Positions 1 through 7,495 of a DNA stretch of 13,692 nt are shown piece after piece. The notes beneath the pieces are model-generated. The model worked only from the letters and a program-made list of their open reading frames with translations. It had not been told where the DNA came from and did not search any database. Origin of the DNA: MGIIb-O2 sp002494975 (GTDB taxonomy: Archaea; Thermoplasmatota; Poseidoniia; Poseidoniales; Thalassarchaeaceae); NCBI GenBank assembly GCA_028355015.1, contig JAOMRN010000013.1:1-13692 (forward strand). Direction: 5' to 3'. The translations under genes were made by a program, and so were the position numbers. Within the stretch, counting starts at the first letter, position 1, and the number at the start of each line of letters is the position of its first letter.

Positions 1-226
1 AATCACTAAGGAAAGTAACCATTCGGGCCATATTGAAACCTTGTTCGGCTTCTGGAAAGGCGGTCCCTACAATCAAATCTTCAATAAGTGAGGGATCAAT
101 TCCAGTCTTTTTAAGGAGTCCATTAACTACAGTAGCAGCGATATCATCAGGTCTTGTTTTGGCGAGTTCACCCCTCTTAGCGGGAGTGAAAGGGGAACGG
201 GAATATCCGATAACCACAGCTTTCAT
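1..226 (-). CDS. Thiolase (acetyl-CoA C-acyltransferase family), N-terminal part, cut by window edge
   Basis: The minus strand opens at an ATG at 226 and reads 75 codons without a stop to the left edge, so the C-terminal roughly 80% is outside the window. The visible peptide begins MKAVVIGYSRSPFTPAKRGE and continues with DDIAATVV near residue 28, DLIVGTAFPE near 50 and GFNMARM near 62. This is the standard N-terminal pattern of thiolases (R-(S/T)PF near the start, then IEDLIVG and the region before the nucleophilic Cys near residue 90). Thiolases cleave 3-ketoacyl-CoA in beta-oxidation or condense two acetyl-CoA. The reactive Cys and the C-terminal His/Cys motifs are not visible, so degradative and biosynthetic types cannot be separated. 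There is no ribosome binding site before the ATG, and a TATA-like box sits about 27 nt upstream, so the mRNA may be leaderless. Confidence 0.85.
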   Translation of the reverse strand, partial: MKAVVIGYSRSPFTPAKRGELAKTRPDDIAATVVNGLLKKTGIDPSLIEDLIVGTAFPEAEQGFNMARMVTFLSD

Positions 227-231
227 AGTAT

Positions 232-249
232 GCCCAAGGGGGTTTGGGC
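232..249. repeat. GC-rich 6-bp inverted repeat between TATA-like box and thiolase start
   Basis: The arms GCCCAA (232-237) and TTGGGC (244-249) are perfect complements around a 6-nt G-rich spacer. The element lies between the TATA-like sequence at 250-256 and the thiolase ATG at 226, where an archaeal repressor would block initiation. It could instead form a hairpin if transcription starts upstream. The function is inferred from position only. Confidence 0.45.
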
Positions 250-256
250 TATTAAA
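250..256 (-). promoter_or_regulatory. TATA-like box for the thiolase gene
   Basis: On the minus strand the sequence reads TTTAATA, centred about 27 nt before the thiolase ATG. That is the expected distance from an archaeal TATA box to its start site, so transcription may begin at or within a few bases of the start codon. No BRE could be confidently assigned. Confidence 0.4.
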
Positions 257-447
257 CCGAAAGTGGAAATAATTACACTGAATGGTAAAAATGATACTCA
301 CTTTTGCAAATTACTGTTAATTGTATTTACTACACTAAGTAATTATTATACACTGAAATTCATTTTAATGACTGAATTGAGAACAAGTTAGTTAGAAATC
401 TTCAAATGATTCGTCTACTTAGAATTATTTAATTGAGGTGAAATGAT

Positions 448-687
448 ATGTCTCGATTAAGTCTTGAGAGGATATTGGAAAATAATCTCGTGAAATCTTT
501 CATATTTTATTCAATATTCAGAGCCTTTTATGGAGCAGGTATTCTGTTATTCACATGGCTTTTTACATCTAAAACAGATTACCCGTTATGGGTATCACTA
601 ATCTTTTTAGTATTATCAATGATATTCTCTAGAGTATTGCTAAAATTGATAAAGCGGATTAAGAACAGTGATAATCAAGAAAAATAA
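448..687 (+). CDS. Small two-helix membrane protein, function unknown
   Basis: This 79-residue protein has two hydrophobic segments, about residues 17-39 and 46-66, joined by a short polar turn (SKTDYP). Its basic C-terminal tail (KLIKRIK) suggests both ends are cytoplasmic. A strong ribosome binding site, GAGGTGA at 435-441, sits 6 nt before the ATG and matches the archaeal anti-Shine-Dalgarno sequence, which supports a real gene despite the small size. I do not recognise a family. The stop codon ends at 687 and the stop codon of the converging CNNM-like gene begins at 688, so the two are tail to tail with no spacer. A role beside that transporter is possible but not shown. Confidence 0.7.
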   Translation: MSRLSLERILENNLVKSFIFYSIFRAFYGAGILLFTWLFTSKTDYPLWVSLIFLVLSMIFSRVLLKLIKRIKNSDNQEK

Positions 688-1767
688 TCATTCGTCTTCT
701 TCTATTGTGTCATTTTCTTCAAGTCGGATTTTAGCAAGTTCTCTCATATCTTCGTGGTGGTTTCCTACTTCAATCGCGTCTTGATCATCTTCATCGACAA
801 TTTCAACACCAAGTAGGGTCTCAATAATATCTTCCATAGTCACAAGACCTACTGTTCCTCCGAACTCATCCTTAACAATCAAAATCTGTTCTTTATTATC
901 TAATAAAATATCTAGAGCCTTATCTACTGAATCAATATCTCTGCAGGGATGTATATCTCTAGAAATTTCACTCATTAAAACATCATCTTTGTCAGCGGCA
1001 GCTTCCCTAAGAATATCGCTTCTAAGAACCATTCCTTGAATTTCATCTATATTCTGATTTATTGTTACTGGCATACGACCATGAACCATTATCGGCATTC
1101 TTTTCAAAATTTCAGATACTGTTTCATCACTTGTTGCAGTAGCCATAACTACCCTTGGAGTCATTATTGATGCGACAGTTCTTTCTCTCAGACCGAGAAG
1201 GTTCTGTATCACCTTTTCTTCATCTCTTTCTATTACTTGAGTCTCTTCAGCAATATCAGCAAGATGAGATAATTCGTCTCTGGTGACTGCCTCATTATGT
1301 ACTGAAGGGAAAATTGAACGAAGTTTTTCTATCGGATATACTATAGGCAATAATATAATCATCAGTAATCTCAAAATTCTAGCCGAACTGACAGTTAATT
1401 TCCTCCAATACAAAGCACCTATGGTCTTAGGTAATATCTCACTTAATAATAAAATAGCTATTGTTAGTAGTGATGCTGAAACGGCTATTACATAGTCTCC
1501 ATCTCCAAAGGCAGCCTCAGTTTGATGACCCACGCCTAATGCCCCCACAGTATGTGCAATCGTGTTTAAAGTCAATATTGCAGTTAGAGGGCCTTCAGGA
1601 TCATCCTTGAATTCACTCCAAGTGCTGCTTATTTTAGGATGTGTGTCCTTTAATGCTACTATATGGCCGTGTGTTGTAGAAAGCAGAACTGCTTCTAAAA
1701 TACTACACAGGAATGATGCTCCCAGTGCTAATGTTGCATAAAATATAATTAATGTCGTGGGGTCCAA
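688..1767 (-). CDS. CNNM/CorB-like membrane protein with DUF21 and CBS-pair domains (putative Mg2+/divalent cation transporter)
   Basis: The 359-residue protein has an N-terminal DUF21 membrane domain (about residues 4-155) and a cytoplasmic CBS pair (about 198-325). Family marks include SILEAVLLS in helix 1 (22-30), the Asn/Thr-rich NTIAHTVGA (68-76), SEILPKTIG (109-117), MTPR opening CBS1 (202-205), and DEFGGTVGLVT followed by MEDIIETLLG closing CBS2 (300-320). CNNM/CorB proteins export or exchange Mg2+, with nucleotide binding to the CBS pair as control. The usual C-terminal CorC/HlyC domain (about 80 residues) is absent; after CBS2 there is only an acidic tail ending TIEEDE. The start is a TTG at 1767, supported by GAGG at 1776-1779 eight bases upstream and by a first helix beginning right after it. 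The gene is divergent from metG. Transport direction and ion cannot be read from sequence. Confidence 0.9.
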   Translation of the reverse strand: MDPTTLIIFYATLALGASFLCSILEAVLLSTTHGHIVALKDTHPKISSTWSEFKDDPEGPLTAILTLNTIAHTVGALGVGHQTEAAFGDGDYVIAVSASLLTIAILLLSEILPKTIGALYWRKLTVSSARILRLLMIILLPIVYPIEKLRSIFPSVHNEAVTRDELSHLADIAEETQVIERDEEKVIQNLLGLRERTVASIMTPRVVMATATSDETVSEILKRMPIMVHGRMPVTINQNIDEIQGMVLRSDILREAAADKDDVLMSEISRDIHPCRDIDSVDKALDILLDNKEQILIVKDEFGGTVGLVTMEDIIETLLGVEIVDEDDQDAIEVGNHHEDMRELAKIRLEENDTIEEDE

Positions 1768-1775
1768 TTTTGTTG

Positions 1776-1779
1776 CCTC
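1776..1779 (-). promoter_or_regulatory. Ribosome binding site that supports a TTG start for the CNNM-like gene
   Basis: On the minus strand GAGG precedes the TTG at 1767 by 8 nt. No ATG or GTG lies nearby in frame before the first membrane helix, so the TTG is the best start. Confidence 0.5.
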
Positions 1780-1797
1780 TTAGAGTACTTTTTTGTG

Positions 1798-1812
1798 AAT
1801 ATATATTTTTAT
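1798..1812. promoter_or_regulatory. AT box in the divergent CNNM-like gene/metG intergenic region
   Basis: A 15-bp run of A and T only (AATATATATTTTTAT) lies between the divergent genes and can act as a TATA box in either direction. For the minus-strand gene it is about 38 nt from the TTG, giving a short leader that would include the GAGG site. For metG it would give a leader of roughly 80 nt to the 1917 ATG. This is inferred from composition and spacing. Confidence 0.4.
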
Positions 1813-1901
1813 CCATGCCGATAAAGTTGCTCGTCTCTGGACGCTACAGGGGCGATTAAGAGATAAACATGGTGCTACAGGCATTTGATTGTAAGTACCG
1901 T

Positions 1902-1908
1902 GGGGAGG
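1902..1908 (+). promoter_or_regulatory. Ribosome binding site that selects the second metG ATG
   Basis: GGGGAGG lies 8 nt before the ATG at 1917. The upstream in-frame ATG at 1869 has no comparable site, and the extra 16 residues it would add do not look like the family N-terminus. The site therefore favours 1917. Confidence 0.6.
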
Positions 1909-1916
1909 CCGAAAAA

Positions 1917-4091
1917 ATGGAACATGTTGCAATATTTATGGCTTGGCCTTATGCCAATGGCCCTCTACATTTAGGACATGTAGCAGGTAATTGTTTACCT
2001 GCAGATATCCAATACAGATACGAAAGATCTCGTGGACGTTCGGTCATTATGTGCAGCGGTTCAGATGAGCATGGGACGCCAATTACAGTTACTGCTGAGC
2101 AAGAAAATGTCAACCCTCGAGAAATCGTTGATAGATATCACGAAATAAATAATAAGGCATTAATTGATTTGGGTTGTTCTTGGGAAGATAATATTGATAG
2201 AAGAGGTATCGAATACGGTGGCGCACTTTACAATAGAACTACTGACCCTAGACACAAGGAATTAGTGAGAGAATTTTTCATGGAACTACATGATTCAGGG
2301 TATCTCAAACAACAAACAATGCAACAATATTGTTCAATTAGTTCAGATGGAAAAACTAAATTCTTACCAGATAGATATGTAGAAGGCGAATGCCCTGTAT
2401 GCAATGCAGATGGTGCTAGAGGCGATCAATGTGATGAATGCGGATCAACATATGAGTCTAGTGATTTAATAAATCCGCGTTCTAAAATGGATCCTGACGC
2501 TAAAATAGAAATAAGAGATACTGAACATTTCTTTTTCCAACTTAATAAATTTCAAGATCAGCTAGAGATTCACTCACTAAGTAAACAAAAGATATGGAAG
2601 CCGAATGTAAAGGCAATGACCAAAAATTGGCTTAACATGGGTTTGAGACCGAGGGCAGTAACAAGAGATATGGATTGGGGTATTAGTCTTCCATTATCTG
2701 ATAAAGAGTGGTCAACAAAAAGAATTTATGTTTGGTTTGAAGCTGTTCAAGGTTATCTAACATGCTCTCGTATATGGTCCGAAAAGTTTGCAAATGCAGA
2801 TGATTGGAAAAAATGGTGGACAAAAAACTCGGATGGGACTGAACCAAAACATATCTACTTCATGGGCAAGGACAATATTCCATTCCATACAGTAATTTGG
2901 CCTGCAATTATTATGGGTTTAAACTCAGCCAGATCAGGGACAAAACCTACCTCAGACATAGCAATAGGAGATTTAGTTCTAGAATCAAATGTTCCTGCTA
3001 TGGAATATCTAATGCTTCAAGGAGGGCAATTCAGTAAGAGTAGAAAACATGCAGTTTGGCTACCTTCATTCCTAGAGAATCATGACCCCGATACCCTGAG
3101 ATATTTCTTATCAATTAATATGCCCGAAGGTCATGATACTGATTTCCGATGGGAAGAATATGTCGATAAAGTAAATAATGAACTAATCAGTACTTATGGG
3201 AATTTCATCCATCGAGTTATGACTTTAACTCATAGGATTGAATCACCAGACGGCATTAATCCATTAGCGAAATATTTGAATTTAGGTAATCATGATGAAG
3301 CCGAATTAAAAATTTCAAAATTTGTTAATGACGCTATTGATTCCATGGAGAAACAACGTTTCAAGGAAGCTTTGAGGTCGATAATGAATATTTCTCAATT
3401 TGGCAATGGCCTAATACAGCATTCAGAACCTTGGAAATATATTAATTCCGAAGAATCTACAGAAAAGAATGAATCTTTGTCTACACTAGCTTTTTGCTGG
3501 CAAGTTTGCAAAGGTTTAGCAGTTACTCTGAGACCATTTTTACCATTCCAATCCGATAGATTATGGAATATGCTGGGAGAAAAATCTGAAATTGACAATT
3601 TATTGTATGAAGACGCTTTTAACTTCACATCAGATATTCATTGGAATAGTTCAAAGCCTATGCCATTATTTGCTAGACTTGATATAGAGAATATACTTGA
3701 GCGTGAGAAGTCAATCGCCGGTCAGGATGAAGAAAAGATTGAATTGAAGGAACAGGAAGTGAAATACATCGATTTTGAGGATTTTATGAAAGTAGAAATG
3801 AAAACTGGTAAAGTAATAGCAATAGATGATCACCCTAATGCGGATAAATTATATGTCGTTACAATCGAAGATGGCCCTGATTCAACTAGGACCGTTTGTG
3901 CTGGCCTAAAGGGAATTTATGAGAAAGAACAGTTGTTAGGGAAGCAAGTAGTATTTGTCGCTAATCTAAAACCTAGAAAATTACGTGGCATTATGTCAGA
4001 AGGAATGATACTTGCTGCGGATGATGGTGACGGAAAGGTCTCAGTGTTAACACTAGACAGTGAAATGCCAAATGGATCACAAGTCAGATAA
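1917..4091 (+). CDS. metG: Methionyl-tRNA synthetase with C-terminal tRNA-binding domain
   Basis: The protein charges tRNA-Met with methionine in the cytoplasm. From the ATG at 1917 it is 724 residues. The class I catalytic core has the HIGH-type motif in WPYANGPLHLGH (residues 10-21), a zinc-binding knuckle with Cys159, Cys162, Cys172 and Cys175 in the connective insert, DWGISLP (253-259), and a KMSKS-type loop reading QFSKS at 371-375. An alpha-helical anticodon-binding domain follows (about 400-560, with HSEPWKYI at 502-509). Residues about 618-724 form an EMAP-II/Trbp111-like OB fold (VEMKTGKV, HPNADKLY, LRGIMSEGM) that adds general tRNA affinity. The first lysine of the KMSKS motif is replaced by Gln. 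An ATG at 1869 would add 16 residues but lacks a ribosome site. The 3' end overlaps the converging tsr3 gene by 15 bp. Confidence 0.95.
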   Translation: MEHVAIFMAWPYANGPLHLGHVAGNCLPADIQYRYERSRGRSVIMCSGSDEHGTPITVTAEQENVNPREIVDRYHEINNKALIDLGCSWEDNIDRRGIEYGGALYNRTTDPRHKELVREFFMELHDSGYLKQQTMQQYCSISSDGKTKFLPDRYVEGECPVCNADGARGDQCDECGSTYESSDLINPRSKMDPDAKIEIRDTEHFFFQLNKFQDQLEIHSLSKQKIWKPNVKAMTKNWLNMGLRPRAVTRDMDWGISLPLSDKEWSTKRIYVWFEAVQGYLTCSRIWSEKFANADDWKKWWTKNSDGTEPKHIYFMGKDNIPFHTVIWPAIIMGLNSARSGTKPTSDIAIGDLVLESNVPAMEYLMLQGGQFSKSRKHAVWLPSFLENHDPDTLRYFLSINMPEGHDTDFRWEEYVDKVNNELISTYGNFIHRVMTLTHRIESPDGINPLAKYLNLGNHDEAELKISKFVNDAIDSMEKQRFKEALRSIMNISQFGNGLIQHSEPWKYINSEESTEKNESLSTLAFCWQVCKGLAVTLRPFLPFQSDRLWNMLGEKSEIDNLLYEDAFNFTSDIHWNSSKPMPLFARLDIENILEREKSIAGQDEEKIELKEQEVKYIDFEDFMKVEMKTGKVIAIDDHPNADKLYVVTIEDGPDSTRTVCAGLKGIYEKEQLLGKQVVFVANLKPRKLRGIMSEGMILAADDGDGKVSVLTLDSEMPNGSQVR

Positions 4092-4622
4092 TTCCGGCTT
4101 ATCGAAGAATTCCCATTGAATTTCCGCTAATTCAGCATTAGTTTTTGCACGTGAATAAGCTTCGAGTGGTTCATTATTAAGATTAAAAAATGAGTCTGAA
4201 AATCGAAATGGTTTCATTATTTCTTTTGCTTGTTCCCATCTGCCTATGAGGACTAAACTAAGCGCGAGTGCTTCCGCTGTAGATAATCTTCCTGGCTTAC
4301 CCCAAGATACAGGATTTGCCGCTAAGACACAAGGCAATGTTCTACCTTCCAGTCTCGTATTTTTTGAAATATATTGCAATGAACTGTCAATTTGCTTCCA
4401 TGAACAATCTAGAGCGACGATAGAGGCACCTCTTTCTATACTGAGACGATCATCAGGTCCTACAAGAATGCCCGCTTTAGGATCTAATAGTAATCCTCTT
4501 TTCGGTGTTTTTTTGATATTTGTATGAAGTATAGCGTGATTAAATTTGTGTAATCTTCTTGCTGTACACTTTTTTGGGTCGTCTTGATCAAGATGGATGA
4601 TATGAAGTGGGACATTATCCAC
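4077..4622 (-). CDS. tsr3: Tsr3-type 16S/18S rRNA aminocarboxypropyltransferase (DUF367)
   Basis: The 181-residue protein matches the Tsr3 family, which transfers the aminocarboxypropyl group of S-adenosylmethionine to a modified uridine in the P-site loop of small-subunit rRNA during late ribosome maturation. Visible marks are the RLI-like N-terminal stretch with DPKKCTARRL (15-24), ALDCSW (70-75), the highly conserved RTLPCVLAANPVSWGKP (94-110) and STAEALA (114-120) that form the SAM pocket, and the late F-x(3)-F-x(2)-N-x(3)-L-x(2)-Y pattern (about 141-156). The start is a GTG whose first base is the last base of the mbf1 stop codon (TAGTG), so translation is probably coupled. The stop lies inside the converging metG end. 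Length is typical for archaeal members. Confidence 0.9.
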   Translation of the reverse strand: MDNVPLHIIHLDQDDPKKCTARRLHKFNHAILHTNIKKTPKRGLLLDPKAGILVGPDDRLSIERGASIVALDCSWKQIDSSLQYISKNTRLEGRTLPCVLAANPVSWGKPGRLSTAEALALSLVLIGRWEQAKEIMKPFRFSDSFFNLNNEPLEAYSRAKTNAELAEIQWEFFDKPELSDL

Positions 4623-5122
4623 TAATCTTCCCTCCGAGATAACAAATCTTCGAGAGCGTCTCCAATAGTCATATTTCTCTTAGCAGTATTCGTTTTCGTA
4701 GTATGTTCTGAACTTCTTTCTACATTCAAATCAATAGATAATATCTTTTCAATCTTTAAAATTAATTTATCAGTTGGTCTCCCACCATTTTCTATTTTTT
4801 GGACAATATTCAATCTCTCATTCATTTTAGACGCAAATGTTCTTTGATCCCATCCCTTCTTCTTTCTTCCTTGAATAATTCTTTTATGAAAATCAGATGC
4901 TAATTCTGTGGAATTTTTAGCCATTATATCTTTACCAGCTACACCACGACTTGAAACCGTATTTCTAGTAGTTTTTTTGACCTTAGAAAAATTAACTGGA
5001 GCCTCTATTACTTGGAGATTCATTGACTCTACACAACGTCCACAGGCCTCCACGAGAATCCCCGCAGTACGTGCTTTTTTTGTGGAAACTTTTTCATTAC
5101 CACATAATTCACAAGATGCCAT
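4622..5122 (-). CDS. mbf1: MBF1 family transcription factor (zinc ribbon plus XRE-type helix-turn-helix)
   Basis: The 166-residue protein has an N-terminal zinc ribbon with Cys4, Cys7, Cys27 and Cys30 (SCELCG and ACGRC), a basic Ser/Thr-rich linker, and a Cro/C1-type helix-turn-helix at about residues 79-135 (including KGWDQRTFASKM and IENGGRPTD). This is the architecture of archaeal MBF1, the homologue of the eukaryotic coactivator that bridges TBP and activators; archaeal versions have also been associated with ribosomes. I chose the ATG at 5122 because it places the first Cys pair at the standard position; a TTG at 5149 would add nine unlikely residues. Its stop codon shares one base with the tsr3 start, and the gene is divergent from PAN, a neighbourhood I recall from other Euryarchaeota. 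Confidence 0.92.
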   Translation of the reverse strand: MASCELCGNEKVSTKKARTAGILVEACGRCVESMNLQVIEAPVNFSKVKKTTRNTVSSRGVAGKDIMAKNSTELASDFHKRIIQGRKKKGWDQRTFASKMNERLNIVQKIENGGRPTDKLILKIEKILSIDLNVERSSEHTTKTNTAKRNMTIGDALEDLLSRRED

Positions 5123-5157
5123 TGAAACCCCGAGTAGATAGTGATACAAGACTGCTT

Positions 5158-5167
5158 CGGATAATAA
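5158..5167. promoter_or_regulatory. Possible TATA-like element in the mbf1/PAN divergent region
   Basis: GGATAATAAG is the only AT-rich box in the short gap between the two genes. On the plus strand it would set initiation near 5188-5190, upstream of the 5199 ATG but downstream of the 5175 ATG, which favours the shorter PAN start. On the minus strand it would give mbf1 a leader of about 14 nt. Weak, position-based evidence. Confidence 0.25.
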
Positions 5168-5198
5168 GCGTCAAATGCATGTTGCATTAGGTTACGTT

Positions 5199-6437
5199 AT
5201 GGCAAGTCGAGCGGGGTCACCTCGGAAGGACAAAACAATACCTGATGCAAGTCAAGATAAGGTGACTACTCAGGCCTTGGAAGAGCTAAGAGAACAGTAT
5301 GCATTATTATCAAATGATGCTAAACAATTGATGACTGAGAAAATGTATCTAGAAAATGAATTAAGTCAATTGAAACAAAGAATAACTCGGTTAGATGAAG
5401 AAATTAGAAGTTTACGAACCCCTCCATACATCATAGGTAACGTACAAGATGTAGTTGGTGAAAAAGTAGTAGTGAGAAGTTCAAATGGAACTATTTTTCT
5501 AGTATCTAAAAATCCAAGAATTGATTCTTCGAAAATTTTACCTGGTGCGAGAGTATCAATGAATCAAGATACATTAGCTGTCATCGATATATTGGATGAA
5601 GCATTCGACCCTCTAGTTTCAGGGGCTGAAATAATTGATAAACCCAATATTAAATACTCTGATCTTGGTGGATTGGATGAACAAATTAAAGAAGTTAGAG
5701 ACGCTATTGAACTTTCATTAGAAAAACCTGAAGAATTTGAAAAATTCGGTATTCAACCACCTAAGGGCGTATTGTTAACCGGCCCACCAGGTACTGGAAA
5801 AACAATGCTTGCTAAGGCAGTAGCAAGTCAAACAAATGCAACTTTCCTTGGATTAGTTGGTTCAGAACTGGCGCAAAAATACATTGGAGAAGGTGGGCGA
5901 ATGGTACGTGAACTGTTTGCATTAGCTAGGAAAAAATCCCCATGCATAATTTTTATTGATGAAATTGATGCTATTGGCTCCAAGAGGTTAGACTCGTCTA
6001 CTTCAGGAGACAGAGAAGTACAGAGAACTCTGATGCAACTATTATCTGAATTAGATGGATTTGATTCTTTAGAAAATGTGAAAGTTATCGCAGCTACTAA
6101 TCGCCCAGAATTACTAGACAAAGCTTTACTACGACCTGGGAGATTCGATAGAATAGTCGAGATCCCATTGCCCAATATTGAAGGGAGAGAGTCAATATTC
6201 AATGTTCATGCTAGGAAAATGCCTTTGGATAAAAATGTTGACTTTGGTAAATTATCGATAATTACTGAAGGCTATAGTGGAGCTGAAATTAAGGCTGTTA
6301 CTATTGATGTGGGGATGAAGGCTATTTCAGATGGGGTTACTAAATGTAAAATGTCTCACTTTAAAGAGGCTATTTCATCTATAGATGCTAAAAGAAAAGG
6401 CGTTAAAAATAATGGGCCAGATCGACTTTATGGGTAA
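5199..6437 (+). CDS. psmR: Proteasome-activating nucleotidase (PAN), AAA ATPase
   Basis: PAN is the hexameric AAA unfoldase that caps the archaeal 20S proteasome and threads substrates into it. From the ATG at 5199 it has 412 residues, close to family length. In order: an N-terminal coiled coil (about 24-74), an OB domain (about 77-135), then the AAA module with Walker A GPPGTGKT (195-202), the aromatic-hydrophobic-Gly pore loop in KYIGEGG (227-233), Walker B IIFIDEID (250-257), sensor 1 AATNRPE (298-304), the arginine-finger stretch LLRPGRFDR (310-318) and GYSGAEI (358-364). The C-terminus LYG fits the HbYX rule (hydrophobic-Tyr-any) that docks the ring on the 20S core and opens its gate. 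An in-frame ATG at 5175 would add MHVALGYV but has no ribosome site. ftcD follows after 11 nt on the same strand. No 20S genes are in the window. Confidence 0.93.
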   Translation: MASRAGSPRKDKTIPDASQDKVTTQALEELREQYALLSNDAKQLMTEKMYLENELSQLKQRITRLDEEIRSLRTPPYIIGNVQDVVGEKVVVRSSNGTIFLVSKNPRIDSSKILPGARVSMNQDTLAVIDILDEAFDPLVSGAEIIDKPNIKYSDLGGLDEQIKEVRDAIELSLEKPEEFEKFGIQPPKGVLLTGPPGTGKTMLAKAVASQTNATFLGLVGSELAQKYIGEGGRMVRELFALARKKSPCIIFIDEIDAIGSKRLDSSTSGDREVQRTLMQLLSELDGFDSLENVKVIAATNRPELLDKALLRPGRFDRIVEIPLPNIEGRESIFNVHARKMPLDKNVDFGKLSIITEGYSGAEIKAVTIDVGMKAISDGVTKCKMSHFKEAISSIDAKRKGVKNNGPDRLYG

Positions 6438-6448
6438 TTGGTGATTAC

Positions 6449-7495
6449 ATGAAAGATGTACTGATTGAGTGCGTGCCAAATATTAGTGAAGGAAGAGATC
6501 AGGATATAATTGACAAAATTGTTGGTTCCGCAAATTCAATTGAGGGAGCCTTTGTGTTAGGTTGTGAACCAGATTCAGACTATAATAGAACAGTAATAAC
6601 AATTGCAGGTGAACCTCAAGCAGTTATTCAGGCAGCGTACAAACTGATAATTAAGTCATCAGAATTAATCGATATGAGAAATCATACAGGAAACCATCCA
6701 AGAATGGGGGCAGTTGATGTTTGTCCATTCGTTCCTTTATCTGAAAATTCAATGAAATACTGTATCGAAGCATCACAGAAATTATCCAATCTTTTAGGTA
6801 ATGAAATCCCTCATTTTTTCTATGAGGAAGCGACTTCAGAACCTCAAAGAAAATCATTATCGGCTTTAAGAAAATCCGAATATGAGGGACTTCAATCACG
6901 CTTTGAAGGAGGTGATTGGGGTAATGAAGTAACTCGGATGCCAGATTTTTGGTCTGGCATATGGGGAGAAAAAGAAAGACGTTTTGGAGCATTGGTTATA
7001 GGCGCGAGAAATATTTTAGTTGCTTACAATGTTAATGTAGATGAAATTGACGCTAGGGCCTCAAAAATTGCTGGGTCGTTGATTAGAACATCTGGTAGGC
7101 TAGTAAAAAATAATAGTAAAAAATTCAGAATCCCAGGTATGTTAAAACATGTCCAAGGGATGGGTGTTCCATTACCTTCATCAGGGATTTCTCAAGTATC
7201 AATGAATCTTCAAAATGTATCAGAAACTTCTATGCACATGGCATTCGAAGCGGTAAAATCGGTAGTTAATGACCATGGTGTCAAAACTTGTGGCTCAGAA
7301 TTAGTTGGTTTAGTCCCACTAAGTGCTATGCTTGATTCGGGTAAGTGGTTCTCAGATAATCCCGATGAATCCTCAGATGAAGATTTAGTAAATTCTGCAA
7401 TAAAAGGACTTGGTTTAGATTATTTGAATGACTTCGAAGCTGAATCTAGTATTATTGAGTGGGCGATAGATAAGGAAGTGAAATCAAATGAATGA
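6449..7495 (+). CDS. ftcD: Glutamate formiminotransferase
   Basis: The enzyme moves the formimino group from N-formimino-L-glutamate to tetrahydrofolate, giving glutamate and 5-formimino-THF, the fourth step of histidine breakdown. The 348-residue protein shows the family start IECVPNISEGR (6-16), the catalytic-site stretch NHTGNHPRMGAVDVCPFVP (78-96) with His79 and His83, RFGALVIGARNILVAYNVNV (178-197) at the end of the N-subdomain, and QVSMNLQN (249-256) and ELVGLVP (284-290) in the C-subdomain. It matches the formiminotransferase half of animal FTCD; the cyclodeaminase half is a separate gene directly downstream, overlapping by 8 nt. GGTGA at 6440-6444 lies 4 nt before the ATG. The gene starts 11 nt after PAN, so the two are probably co-transcribed. 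Confidence 0.93.
   Translation: MKDVLIECVPNISEGRDQDIIDKIVGSANSIEGAFVLGCEPDSDYNRTVITIAGEPQAVIQAAYKLIIKSSELIDMRNHTGNHPRMGAVDVCPFVPLSENSMKYCIEASQKLSNLLGNEIPHFFYEEATSEPQRKSLSALRKSEYEGLQSRFEGGDWGNEVTRMPDFWSGIWGEKERRFGALVIGARNILVAYNVNVDEIDARASKIAGSLIRTSGRLVKNNSKKFRIPGMLKHVQGMGVPLPSSGISQVSMNLQNVSETSMHMAFEAVKSVVNDHGVKTCGSELVGLVPLSAMLDSGKWFSDNPDESSDEDLVNSAIKGLGLDYLNDFEAESSIIEWAIDKEVKSNE

Noticed and set aside
33..272. 79-codon plus-strand reading frame at the left edge
   Set aside because: It is antisense to the thiolase N-terminus, whose minus-strand translation has clear family motifs; the plus-strand peptide has none and no ribosome site.
5828..6202. Antisense reading frames within PAN, metG, tsr3, mbf1, ftcD, hutU and hutH
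   Set aside because: They lack ribosome sites and recognisable motifs and overlap strongly conserved genes fully, so they are chance frames.
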